DNA from: Pseudeuparius sepicola
Taxonomy: Eukaryota > Arthropoda > Insecta > Coleoptera > Anthribidae
Direction of reading: 5' to 3'
Assembly (NCBI GenBank): GCA_963920635.1
Contig: OY987303.1
Location: forward strand, 49,847,223-49,911,222
Length of the DNA: 64,000 nucleotides
The notes beneath the pieces are model-generated. The model ran no database searches. It was not told the DNA's origin and saw only the letters and a program-made list of their open reading frames with translations. Shown here piece by piece: positions 10,604 through 22,583 of this stretch. How positions within the stretch are numbered: position 1 is the stretch's first letter; each line of letters starts with the position of its first letter. Both the position numbers and the translations under genes were made by a program.

Positions 10604-13600
10604 TTAATTTCTTTCTCTAAACGGAGACTCGACTCTGCTGGAATTTAATGACCTGTTTGGGCTGCCAATGTTTTCTTTGTCTTGTGGGAACTTTTTCAAT
10701 TTCTCTTTCTTTTCATGCTAAAAAAAGACATTACAAATTAAGGTTCTTGAACAATGAACAAATATTAAAACGCATTTTTTGCAATGTAATGAGAAATGTT
10801 TGAAATTTAACAAAATATATGTCAAAATTGTACTTTTATTTCATTTAAGACTGAGTTATATCAACCCTATTACTCATTTTGCAGTTGACAGCATATATTT
10901 TCTGTGACTATAACTATAAATTTGTAAATAAACTGTAAAAGAGTAATTATTAGTAGTTTTAGCAATTTGCATGATACACACATAATGGTAAATTTTACTC
11001 TTCTGTGCAGCCAACTTATAAAATATATTTGTAAAATCAATCTCACTGACATACGTCAGTTAGTTCCTATAGGAACATTATTATCTGTTACAAAATAATG
11101 ATTGTCTAATATTTATTAAATATTGCAACTAATTACAACATAATTTTACTGACGATATATACAGTGCTATTCATAAAGTTTGCACCAAATGGGAAAAATT
11201 TATATTATTCTATTTTTTCAAAATCTGATTTTGGTATATGTTGGTGCATGTTTTGTTTACACTTTTGCGCCTAAAGAGGGTCGTGACGTCACAGCCCATG
11301 CCTGTCAAATTTGACATTTAAAATAAAAAATTGGGAAAAATCAGGTTTGTCTTGAAAATATCGGAAAAAGTTATTAAAAAAATGTGTTTGTATTGCATTA
11401 TTGTGGCTATATGCAAATTTGCAGAAAGATATCACGATGTTCGTTTTTTCTTAATTATTTATCCTCAAATCGGTACTCGATATTTTTTTCCCGCAAATAA
11501 CCGATGAAACTTATTTAAGGGTTGCTCTCTTACTAAATCATAACAATTCAAATAAATTTCAATGCAAAGTTAAGGAGAAACATGAGATTTTTTAAAATAG
11601 CTATTGTGTAAGAACGCAATCTTGGTGCAAAGACTCTTTCATTTTAAGATAAGTTTATTCCCTGGGCCAGTGTTGTAATATTTTTACATAAAATACATCC
11701 ATATTTTGAAATTCAATAGTGTAAACAAAACATGCACCAAGATATCCCAAAATCAGATTTTCAAAAAATAGAATAATACAATTTTTTTCCCATTTTGTGC
11801 AAACTTTATGAATAGCACTGTATGTTCGAAAAAATTTCAAAATTTTTTTCACATTTTTGCAAAATACAGAGGTTGGCAAAAATCCAAGAAATCTAAAAGC
11901 TGATGCGGAGCTGTTATCTTAGGGCTACAGATGACATGGAATTTAATACCAACGAGACTAATATAACAGAATAATAACTAAATGAGAGAAGTGTATCACA
12001 CGGATGGCCTTAAGAAGAAAGTTAAGTTTCCATCCTCCGTGATGATTTGGGGATCCATGTCAGCCAGAGGGGTCGGAAAATTATACTTTGTAGATGGCAT
12101 CATGAACACTGATAAATACATTAACGTCTTTCAAAATAATTTGAAACTAACAATTGAAGAACTGCGTTTGCAAAATATTGAATGTATCTTCCAACAAGAT
12201 GGCGCCTCTTGTCATACGGCTAAAAAAGTTAAAGACTGGATGTTAGAAAACAATATTTCGCTTTTAAAATGGACAGCTAGCAGTCCACATCTTTTGCCGA
12301 TTGAAACATTATGGCATATAATGAAGAAGTTGCGATCACAACCCAAAAGAACCTTTCCAGAGTTGCGTGCTTGCCTCCAAGAAATTTGGAATAGTTTCAC
12401 TCCAGATGATTGCCAAATATCATGTTGAGCCGTATCGAGGCAGTAATAAGTCGAAAAGGCAATGTAACGCAGTGGTAATTTTCTATTTAATTTTTGTCGA
12501 TTTTCTGTTTGTTGACAATATTAAGAATTTCTTTAAAAAATTCTTTGTTAGTTAAAATATAGCTTAATTATATGCCAAAAGTGAATAAACGTTTCCTATA
12601 TAATTAGAAAAATGTGTTGATTTTAATAAATTGTCTGTCAACACGATAAATTTCTTCAAAAAACATATGTTTATTAGTTTGGGCCAACTTCACTGAGACA
12701 GGGCTCTAAGTATTAAAAAAATCGATCATTTATTTTTAAACTAGCCTTGGTTAATTTTCTACAGCTACTTTAGCTACTTTTTTAAATTAAGAAATAACAA
12801 TAATTAAAACCGATCCATTTAGGTCGATAATTTACTCACTGAACAGTGGTTTTAATTGTTTCTTAGAAAGTGAAAAACTTAAATATATGTAAATGATGTA
12901 GGTATAAACTCACGTGCCTTATGCCCTTTTCAACTCAATAATTTAGATTTTTTTAAAGTTACTTTTTAAATAAATAAAACAGAATTTAGGCACCTTGATG
13001 GATATGTGGTTGCCTAGATCGTTATAAATGAGTCAAGTTTTCGTTTAAAAATAAAAGGTAGCCATGTTCTTGTCGAATAAGCGCCCCGCTGACGTAACAG
13101 CATCTGTGTGTGGACATACCGTTGTGTGTATCTTGGCAATTTGTCAATACATAATAATTCTATACAATTCAATATTGATGAAAAAAATCTAAGTTCTTAC
13201 CTTTTTTCTTGCTATATTCTCAGCATCCAATTTTTCATATTTCTGTAGCAGCTTTTCATAAATTTCTTTAGCAATAACTTCCCTCTTGTCACTTTTGCAT
13301 TTTTTATGTTGCTGTTGCAACTCTTCAAATTTTTCTAAAAGTTCGTCATATTTGCCACTTTGCTCGATATATTTTCTCCTTATTTCCACTATGTCTGTCC
13401 GTTCACCATTAGCAGCATTACATTTTTCTTGTGAGTCTTTCAATTTTTCCAACAAAACTTGGTTTTGGTCAAGCTTTTCCCTCAAGCATTTATTTTCTTC
13501 TATAAGTACCCGATTTTGCTCTTTAGAAAATTTTATTTCATTTTCTAAATCTTCAATTTTACTTTCAAATTCATCCTTGATACCCCCGACTTCAATGCTA

Positions 13601-15494
13601 ACATTTTTTACATCTTCTAACATTTCCTTTAACTTGGTTTTCAATGTTTCTTCTTCAAGTGATTTTTTGGTATAATCCAAAACCGCCATTTTATAAACGT
13701 CAACTTTAGTCAGCAAATCGCGTTTCAGTTGCCTTATTTCATTCTCGTTTATTCTTATCGTCGATTCAAACTGCATCTCTAATTCGGCATTAACTATGTG
13801 AGCTTGTCGTAATTCATTTTCTAACTGGATGCTTTTATTTTCCCACTCTATCACCTTATCTTCATTGCTCTTTAATTCGTTTTTAAGTTGTTCAACATCT
13901 CTGTCAGAATTCAAAAGTCTTTTTTTCAATACCTCAATAGTAACCTGACAATTATTCATGGTATACTCGTATGCTTTTTTTTCCGAAGCTAACTGTGCAA
14001 TTTCTTTGTCCTGCTCTTCAACTGTTTTCTTATAGTTACTAAATTGTGACAATAGCTTGCTATATTTGGTCTGAACAACCACAAATTTCTTCTCGAGGTC
14101 AGTATAGCTTTGTTTTAGAGAATCATATGTTTTCATAAACGAATCGTGTTCTGTTGTTTTACTTTCCAAAGCTGCTTTGATTTGGTTTTTTTCAATCTCG
14201 CATTGGATAATGTTGTACTCGGAAATCGCTTGACATTCCCTTAAAATTTCTAGTGATTCTATTTCTTGTTGTTTGAGTTTTTCACGCCAATTTTTTTCAG
14301 TTTGTTCAGTACCTGCTTCCGATTTTAAACGCGCTATTTCTTGAGAGTGATCATAATTTAACTGAGAAATTTTTTGTTCGCACGAATGTTCAAGTTCTGA
14401 AATTTTTAAAGCAACATTGTCTCTTTCTCTTTGAAGTTCCGTCAGAGTTTTGAGCATTTCAAATTCAACATCTTGAATTTCATTTTGATGTTCTCGTTGT
14501 AGCTTTTCGATTTCGAGAGAGTGTTTTTCTTGGAGGCCTATACATGATTTTTCTAGAGATTTTAATACTACTTCTTTTTGTTGCTTTTCTTCTAGAAGAA
14601 TTTTCAATTTTTCTAGAGATTCCTCGTATAAATGTTCAAACTTTTCACAATTTTTAGTTAATGAATCAAGTTGATTTTTGGTAGATTCTTTAAATTCATT
14701 ATATTCAAGTTCTAGCTTATTTAAATCATCGATGGCTTTGGCCTTTGCTTCGGAAACTATTGCAAGTTGTTTTTCATAATCATTTTTAACGGATTTTATA
14801 CTGTTTTGATATTCCATATTAATTTCTGATATTTTTTTATCGAATTCTTGTTTTTCTAATTCTAACAACTGGTTTTCTTGCTTTAACCTGCTAAAATTAT
14901 CTCTCAGCTCTTCCATTTGTTCACTAATGTCTTTAATGTATTCATCTTTGTTTTCGCACTCTACAATTTTTTCTCGTAATTCCTCTGAATCTGCTTGCGG
15001 ACAGATTTTAGATTTCGAAAAAAGTTCTATTTTAGATTTTGTCGTATTAGTGGAACTGAAAAGCTCCTTGAATCTTGATTTAGTCATTGAGGTAACAGTT
15101 TTTGATTTTTTTGGAACAGTTGGCTACAATAATTTGATTTATTAGAAAGAAGATTGCAAAATTCCAAACTCTACTCACTGTCCTAAATAAACATGGGGAA
15201 CTTTGTATAGAGCTAGCAGCCGAATCAGTCTCAAATTGTTGAGGACTTTTTGCCGCATCCTTATTAGCAAATTTTCGTATTTTAAAACTTCTCCTAAGCA
15301 CATTATAGTGAGCTGGCGATGGTGCACATTCTAAAAAACAAAAGCTGTAAAAAGCACGATCCAAGTAGGTAGAAAGAAAAAAGGACAAAGGGCCTAAGGT
15401 AATAACAATTTCCTGTTAGGGCAACACTTCAACATGAATGAGACTCACCTTTTATATCGTTGAATCGCTGTATTTTGGCTTTACCAAAAGACAT
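10604..15494 (-). CDS. HMMR-like: HMMR/RHAMM-like spindle coiled-coil protein, four exons, complete
   Basis: Exons, in transcript order: 15494-15449, 15330-15179, 15123-13201, 10717-10604. All junctions are GT-AG and the phases fit, giving 744 residues (human HMMR is about 724). The N terminus is MSFGKAKIQRFNDIKECAPS then PAHYN, matching the conserved HMMR start (MSF.KA...RFND...CAPSP..Y). Residues from about 105 to 700 are an almost unbroken heptad coiled coil rich in E, K, Q and L. The last exon supplies a KEN box (DKENIGSP) close to the C terminus, as in vertebrate HMMR, where it marks APC/C-dependent turnover. In vertebrates HMMR binds microtubules and supports spindle assembly with TPX2 and gamma-tubulin complexes. 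The 2.5 kb third intron carries a Tc1 relic and a 659-base element. The coiled coil alone would not be specific; the N-terminal motif, length and KEN box carry the assignment. Confidence 0.85.
11162..11820. mobile_element. 659-base mariner-type MITE in HMMR-like intron 3
   Basis: The inverted termini of about 100 bases start CAGTGCTATTCATAAAGTTT and the copy is flanked by TA at 11160-11161 and 11821-11822. CAGTG termini with TA duplications are typical of Tc1/mariner elements. There is no transposase; the interior is AT-rich with no conserved frame. Confidence 0.8.
11982..12478 (+). pseudogene. Tc1-type transposase, C-terminal half, broken
   Basis: The reading frame 11982-12428 gives SSVMIWGSMSARGVGKLYFV, then FQQDGASCHTAKKVKDWM with the second catalytic Asp in QQDG, then PIETLW in place of the usual PIENLW. 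The usual SPDLNP appears as SPHLLP. A frameshift near 12420 leads into the typical Tc1 ending RIEAVISRKGNVTQW and TAA at 12476-12478. The N-terminal DNA-binding part and first catalytic Asp are missing. It is an old relic within HMMR-like intron 3, on the opposite strand to the gene. Confidence 0.85.
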
Positions 15495-15941
15495 ATTTTA
15501 CAAATAAACAACACTAAACCCTAACCGACAATACCCGCCGCAACTATTCCCGTTCCTATCCCTTCGACTGCTTTTCGGCGCCCTTTCGTCTAAGAAAACC
15601 GTTACAAACTAAGAATAATGCGAACCAATCACAATCCAAAAGAGTAAAATCATCGCCTGGCATTGGTCGTTGCGCAAGAGGGCCATATGTTCAGGCGTTT
15701 GAATTTTGGCGCGGTACAACCGTGAATAATAAACAGGGGCGGGTCAGGTAATTTTATGGGAAAGGTGATTTATAATTCCTGGTACGTGCAGATAAGAGAT
15801 AATAAATGTGCGTCGAGACAAGGAATGATAAGATAAAGGAAATATTAGTTATGTGTTGCAGAAATAAAAATGTTTTATTGTTGGACATGGAATTTGTGGT
15901 ATAGTGCGCAAAAATGCCAACAACAATAGATTTTATTAAAG
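15495..15941. promoter_or_regulatory. Divergent promoter region between the HMMR-like and transporter genes
   Basis: The two start codons face away from each other across 447 bases. This interval is GC-richer than its surroundings near 15530-15740 and contains ATTGG/CCAAT-type motifs (AACCAATCACAATCC near 15622 and CATTGGTCG near 15661). No TATA box is obvious. Shared regulation is inference from arrangement only. Confidence 0.5.
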
Positions 15942-15949
15942 ATGCATAG
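15914..15949 (+). other. Upstream open reading frame overlapping the transporter start
   Basis: An ATG at 15914 opens a short frame (MPTTIDFIKDA) that stops at TAG 15947-15949, overlapping the main ATG at 15942 in another frame. If transcription starts upstream of 15914, this would reduce or condition translation of the transporter. The transcription start is not known. Confidence 0.4.
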
Positions 15950-18900
15950 GTCTTTTACGTTTTCGGGGGATTTAAACGTTAGCACAGATGAAGAACGTGC
16001 TACAAGTGATTCAAAACGCGAAATTTTATCAAAGTTCGCCCTTCTAGCCATAGAGGTATTTTCCGTAATGGTTTTGCAATGATTTAATTATTTTTTTTTA
16101 GTTCCTAACGTCCTCAACATTATTCTCCTTTGGAGTGTTGTTCTGCGAATTTGTATCACAACATTATTACCACTACGATGAAGGCCTGTGGACAACAGTA
16201 CTCTTTATATTTTCATGGCATATTACAGGTGAAATGAAAATGGGGCGTCATTCCGAAAAAATAACAAAACATTTTTTATTTCAGATCCAATTTCAGGGAG
16301 CATATCTGAATGTATCGACGACAAAAAAAGAATATTTTTTAGATGTTCGGTGATATTCGCCTCAGTTTTATTATTTGTGGGAATGATGATTCCCAGTGAT
16401 ATAGTATGCTATGGGATCTTCGGAGGTGAGTATTAAGATTCAAAATATTAATAAACAGTAAAATAAGGAAGTGACAAATATTACACCCACCTATGTTTTT
16501 GTGCAATCATAAAGTGATAATAACTGTTACGTGGCGATTTCTGAGCTTTTAATGACAGGTCTGAGACACTTAAATGCTGATTTAAAAAAAAGTAATATGA
16601 TTTTATTTTAGACAAACTATTAAGCTAATGAAAAAATATCAAATCAATCATTCATTTAAAAACCTATTGGGGTACCGAATGCAAATCTTCCTTTTTAACT
16701 AAACAAACTTAAAAAGAGGTCTTTAAAAAAAGAAGGAATAGGGAATGCAATTCTACCGTAAAGTGTCTTCCAACTTGTTGGTAATGTGCCCCATTCAAGT
16801 TTCTAGATTCAACCGTTTTTGCAAGAAAGTTATCGTTCCTCTTAGGGCTGGATTAACTTTAAATCCAAAAAGTTTACATGTCTACAGTAACAGTATACAT
16901 TACGGAACACCCTGTATACTACAGTGTGTTTATTTGAAAACTGGTCACCCTTAGTATTTCAGTAATAATAAATTAATTATTCTAACTTCTAACTGTATTC
17001 CTTACATGTTTCCCTTTAAATCAATATTTGATAAGTATACATGGCCCTTGTAAAATAAACTGGACCGCCATTGGGCCCAATTTTTAGCCATCCGGCAGAG
17101 GGCGCTGCCGTCTGCCTGGATGTACAGTGGCTTTATACAAGACAGTGGCGACACGGCCGCCATGTTTTGTCAAATTAGAGGTGGGATTTTTTAAAAAATA
17201 TATTGATATTGTCTACAGATCCAGTACAGAATTTTTTTATCGATATGACTATATGTATATTAAATGAAATCAATTAATTTCCCATTTTTTTGAGAATAAA
17301 ACGAAAAAACCTAAGAACCTATCTGTTCAGTTTCGTCCATATTTTATGATTAATTACTTAAGTATTAATTTGTATTGGTTCTCACTAGACATGTCTAGAA
17401 TAGACGAATACATTTTGAGCATGTGTTTGTATTTTGAAAAGTTTAGAAATGAGTACCTAGCAATGAACAGAAAACTTTAAAATTAATAATTAAATAAAAA
17501 ATAAATTAAATAAGTAGTAAAAGCTCTTGGTACACAAGCCTAAAACTCAAAGAATGACTGCTTTTATTTTTGGTTTTTGACACCATTATTTACTTATTTT
17601 CATGGATACGATAATAAATTATTCATAAGAAAAATCAAAAATTATATTACAATCTTTTCTTTTTAGGTACATAAAACTTCTGTTTTTGGTTTAAAAAAGC
17701 CTTTGTGAATATGTCCGCAATTTGCTCCATGGTGCTTGCTTGAGTCCATAGAAGCTTGTTTGGAGTCTACAAACTCTATTGGTATCATAAACTTTTGGTT
17801 GTTTCATGTAAATCTCTTCATCGAGTTTTCGATATAAGCGCATGCTGTAGAGACATCCAATTGAGTCAATTCAATATTTTCACCAGCAGCTATTCTATTG
17901 CTCTTATCATTCCAGATCTGACTACAGGACTAAACGGTTGGTCGTAGTCTTCACCTTTACTTTGTAAACAACCTTTGATTGCCAACCTCGCCTAGTATTT
18001 TTCTATCGATCCATCCGGATGCATCCTCTCCTTGTATATCCATTTACAAGATACTATAATGCTTTCTTGCCTTCTAGAAGTGTTCGAATTTTGCTGATTT
18101 TGCAACTTTCTACGATCTCTCAGCTCCATTATTTCCATTTCTTCATGGTCTTCCTCCTGCTAATCAGTCTTCTTTTGACCTTCTGTACGGCCTTTTCCAA
18201 CTTCTTCATTGTATTCTCCTTCTAGATAACCATAATCTTTCTTGCAACCTTATCTAGCTTTTATACATTTCTTCTATGGCAACCATCTATGTTATGGACT
18301 CCTTACTTTCCTTTTCTCAAAGAAAAACACAGATAAAGCGCAGAAATATGATAATACACACATAAACAAAGCGTACATCCATAATAAGGGACAACACAAA
18401 TGACGGATCTGTAGAATGACGCAGTCATTATGAAATCGATACAATAGTTCGATCCGTTATGACAAAATTTGACGAAACATGGCGGACCCAATCATTTAGT
18501 GTGCCTTCTAGGGGAGAAGCGAAATTTGTGATGGCAACACAAAATGACATTTGACCACACAGCCAACCACAGCCCTTGTGCATTTGACAGCCAATGACGA
18601 GTGGGCCCAATATGGCCGACTTTTCTGTGGGACATATACAGGGTGTTTCTAAATTATGGTGCCAACATAATATGACAAGTATAAAATCTAATTTTGAACA
18701 AAAAGTTTCCTATAAACATAGTCCCGAAAATGCGTAATAAGAAAGTTACAGTGATTACTTTTTAATGCTCCCATCCCAGGAATATTCCCAGCGACCCATC
18801 TCTATGTAATTGTCATGAACGTAGGAAATCGGCTAAAAAATCGACAGGTCTCTGCGATCTTTAAAATCTATCGTCATTTTATTTTTTAAATAAATGCCAC

Positions 18901-20733
18901 TTTATATTTACCGTTTTTCGTATTTTTTAGGTGTTTGTACAAATTTCATTTCAGTTCAAATTAGACATGTGGCTTTGGAAAAATTCAACACAGATGTAAA
19001 TGTCTTTGAGGGGCACCGTCAAATTGCGAAAGCAGCCAGTCTGTTCATCATGCCGCATTTTATGCTACTGCTAGTCAGTAACTACGAATTGTACAGAGCC
19101 AAAGTCATTTTTGCTACTTTCTTACTCAATATTATCCCCTTAGTTCTGTTGATAGATTACAAAGAAATGCAGACAAAATTCCCGTTGATTTCTCGATACC
19201 AAACATTGCCAACGTAAGACTGCTTTTGTGTTTTTAAGGTTCTGTGTAATATCCTTGTCTATTGAATTTTAGCCGACTCTCTGCGCAAAATACAGAGTTG
19301 ACTGTCTTCGGAAACCCTCGTTTCATGCAAAATGTACTAGAATCGGATGATAATTCACGTAATTCTGTTTCATCAAACGAAGATGAAGAGGAAGCAGCAG
19401 ATTGCCACGTAGTGGTTACCGATGTTAATGATGAAATTAGCCTTAATCCAAACACTGTGCAAAACTACTACAGAAACGCCGGTGTTAGTATTTTACCGGA
19501 AATTCCAGAAGAGGAAGAAGACGACGATATAAATGTGATAAATTCAAAAAGACTGAGTAGAATTAGCATGAAGTTAGAAGAGTTGAATCGCAAGGAAGAG
19601 CTGATCAGAAAAGACAGCGTTGTTCAGGTTCTAGATATAAATGAATTGATGAAAGTAGAAGAAACCCCGGAAAAGATTGACAGAATTGAATATATTCAAA
19701 ACTATTCTGATCACAATGATACTTTTATAGCAGAACTAAAATCTTTTAACAAAATAACATCGTGCTGTTGCAGCGCATATACCAAATATGTTTGGAGCAG
19801 AAGGCTGCGAAGTGTAAAGCACTTTTTTAATGACAATTTCTTTTATCCCTTATTAATTTCACTTAGAAATCTTTATTTTTATCCAGCACTAGTATCGAAA
19901 CTGAGCATAACCCTTACTTCAGCTATTTACATAACTCTGGCACCGTTTATAGCTCTTGAAGAGAACAGCAAAGAACATTTGGCATTCAGCACTGGGGATG
20001 CCACATTTTTGCTAACTTATATCGCATTTTCTTGGAGTTTCTTTCTAGTGACATTGCCACTTCTCCTGAATTTTTCGCCTAAGAGGATAAAGCTAGTTTT
20101 CATATTGGGATTTTTTATAACGGCCGTCAGTTTGGGCGGTAAGTTTTTTTACCTATAAGTATCTCCATAGCGATTGAAAATTTTCCATTTATTAACTCAA
20201 TCACAGTTTTGAAAATTTCACCCATAGTTACTTACAATGCCATAGGAATACATTGTTGCTTTATCCCTTTGAGCATCAAGTCAAAATCATAACTATTATA
20301 GGAGAAAAATTTTCAGGAAATTTTCTCATAAGTTTGAATTTTTCATAAAAAAAAAATTGAATAAAATCATGATCCACATATATTTTTAGCATTGGTACGA
20401 AGGCAGACAAATGACAGTTTAACATTAAGTTGCCTATTTTTTGGATTTGGGCATGGAGTTTTGAACTTCACGGAGACCATCGTCTTCAGGAGTTGCATTG
20501 GAGTACGATCCTGGAAGTCGGTGCAAAGCACCCTTAATGTATTTGTATCGTTAACTGTTATATTGATTTATTATGCCATTTATTTAAACAGAATCAAACT
20601 GAATGTTCTGATACTGTATTTGTGCAACTACAATATATTGTTGTGGGTTTTATTTTCTATTTGTACTTATTGTCTAATATGTTACGAGAAATGTTCATGC
20701 TGCAGAAGCAGAAATCAGAATATCGATATTTAA
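15942..20733 (+). CDS. SLC16/MFS-like multi-pass transporter, six exons
   Basis: Exons: 15942-16055, 16102-16228, 16285-16425, 18931-19213, 19273-20138, 20390-20733, all GT-AG with matching phases; 624 residues. The ATG at 15942 is the first Met after an in-frame stop (15927). About 12 hydrophobic segments are visible. The first half (residues about 30-222) follows the monocarboxylate-transporter pattern: a first helix with FSFGVLFCEF, a second after the YDEGLW loop, then a DPISGS turn resembling the GP.AG turn of SLC16. A long acidic central loop follows (about 225-400, with EEEEDDD and NEDEEEAAD), then the second six helices (about 430-600) and a Cys-rich tail. Members carry small carboxylates or other solutes across membranes; the substrate here is unknown. 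An AATAAA signal overlaps the stop region at 20732-20737. Intron 3 (2.5 kb) is enlarged by a repeat insertion (17042-18640). SLC16 membership is likely, the exact family is not. Confidence 0.75.
17042..18640. repeat. Interrupted copy of the CCATTGGGCCC repeat in transporter intron 3
   Basis: The left block 17042-17130 (AAAATAAACTGGACCGCC, AGCCATCCGGCAGAGGGCGC) and the right block 18505-18640 (TTCTAGGGGAGAAGCGAAAT, TTTGACAGCCAATGACGAG) are adjacent in the related copy at 20868-21093. In this copy they are separated by about 1.37 kb of other DNA flanked by GCCGCCATGTTTTG and its inverse, suggesting a nested insertion. No coding function is seen in the insert. Confidence 0.55.
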
Positions 20734-20867
20734 TAAAGACATAACAGTAAACAATAAATATTCATTTATAATCAAGCGTTTCTAAAAATTATGAAAATAA
20801 AGTGTAATATGATAAATTTCTAAAATAATGGTAAAGAAATTTTACAAATAGTCCACTGGTGAAACAG

Positions 20868-22288
20868 CCCTCGTAAAATAAACCTGGATCGCCATTGGGC
20901 CCTAGTCCCTCCTCCAATTTTTAGCCATCCGGCAGAGGGCGCTGGCGTCTGCCTGGATAGCCGCCATATTGTGTTCTAGGGGAAAAGCGAAATTTGTGGT
21001 GGCAACACAAAATGACATTTGACAACGGCCAACCACGGCCCTCACGCATTTGACATTTGACAGCCAATGACGTGTGCGCCCAATATGGCCGACCTTTTAA
21101 TGGTCCATAGAGCAACTGCACATATTTGGGGCCAAAATATGACGAGTGATGCTAATATGCCTTATAGAAATGTTGTTTGTTTGAGAGATACAGGGTGTTG
21201 AAGTTCATTTTTTGAAATTGAATTATGGCTACATCTCCCAAAATAATGAAGCTGCTGAACTGAAATTTGGCACTGCTATGTTTTTGAGGATGGAGAATAA
21301 GCTAAAAATATCAATTTTGCTGTATCTCACAGAGGGCGCCACTTGCGCTGTTTTTGGATCGTGTTTTTACTCCTAACTTTTTTGAGGTAATCTTTTTGAT
21401 CTTTTCATTCTGCAACAAAAAGGTACTCTTGTTTCATAACGATAAAATCAACCGTTTGCGTTGAAATTGGCAAAATGTGTCCCGAAACACCTGTAGACTC
21501 CAACATTCGATAAATAAAATTTTTACCTGCTACTTTCAAATGTTACAGATTCACTGTACCATTTAAAGTGAGGAAAAAATTGCTATGAACAATGTACCAA
21601 AAATGTTTTGTTTTCAAAATGGAACGGATTGAAACTTGGCAAAATTTGGACACTCTATTTCAAGAAAACGAATGGTGTTTCGACCAATGCCCATCTGGCA
21701 TTTTTTTCTTCATTTTGAATGTACAGTCGATTTGTAACATTTGAAAGCGGTAGGTGAAAATTTTATGTTTCGAATATTGAAGTCAACAGGTGTTTTGGGG
21801 CACGTTTTGGCAATTTCGAGGCAAACGGTTGATTTGATCGTTATGAAACAAGAGTACCTTTTTGTTGCAGAAAATGATGGATCTGCAACATCAAAAAGAT
21901 AACCTCAAAAAAGTTAGGAGTAAAAACACGATCCAAAAACAGTGCAAGTGGCGCCCTCTGTAAGATACAGCAAAATTGATATTTTTAGCTTATTCTCCAT
22001 CCTCAAAAACATAGCAGTGCCAAAGTTCAGTTCAGCAGCTTCATTATTTTGGGAGATGTAGCCATAATCATAATTCAATTTCAAAAAATGAACTTCAACT
22101 TCAACCCTGTATCTCTTAAACAAACAACATTTCTATAAGGCATATTAGCCTCAATCGTCATATTTTGGCCCCAAATATGTGCAGTTGCTCTATGGAACAT
22201 TATTAACGGGACACCCTGTATATGTATATAGATGGGACAAATGATTCTATTGGAAAATCAGTCCAGTTTATTTTTCGAGGGCCGTGAC
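20868..22288. mobile_element. Composite element: outer inverted repeats with a foldback element inserted
   Basis: The outer ends are inverted: CCCTCGTAAAATAAAC on the left and GTTTATTTTTCGAGGG on the right (22267-22282). The left body matches the blocks at 17042 and 18505. A hairpin element (21094-22219) has landed inside. The copy lies just downstream of the transporter gene. Confidence 0.6.
21094..22219. mobile_element. 1.1 kb foldback element nested in the 20868-22288 repeat
   Basis: Long inverted arms run from GAGCAACTGCACATATTTGG (21110) to the reverse complement ending near 22192, with few mismatches. The right end extends to ACACCCTGTA (22219), while the left end lacks those last bases. 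Each arm carries the shared internal module (21406-21510 and, inverted, 21770-21870). It is close kin of 2652-3761. Confidence 0.75.
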
Positions 22289-22583
22289 TGGTGATTACAG
22301 ATTTTTAACCAATTCTAGGGACAGTAGTTCATTTGTCCCATAGCATACTTGTCAACTTCACGCTATGACATTGGTGACATGTGTTGTCAAAATAAAAATT
22401 TTCATCAGAGATGAACAAAAATGGGTGTTTCTTGAAGAAGCAATTTATCTTTGTGAAAGCGATGACCAGAACTGTTTATTGGTTCTTCATCTTCTTCGAT
22501 TAGTGATGATGAAGACTATACTAATTAAATTAAATTTGTAATAATCTATGATACTTGCAAACATATCATTATTTATCTACAGA

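Noticed and set aside
10718..13200. A further HMMR-like exon between exons 3 and 4
   Set aside because: Exon 3 ends and exon 4 begins in the same phase and the join is smooth; no other coding block was seen in the intron.
13286..13675. Plus-strand frame rich in Ser and Phe within the HMMR-like exon
   Set aside because: Antisense of the coiled-coil coding sequence.
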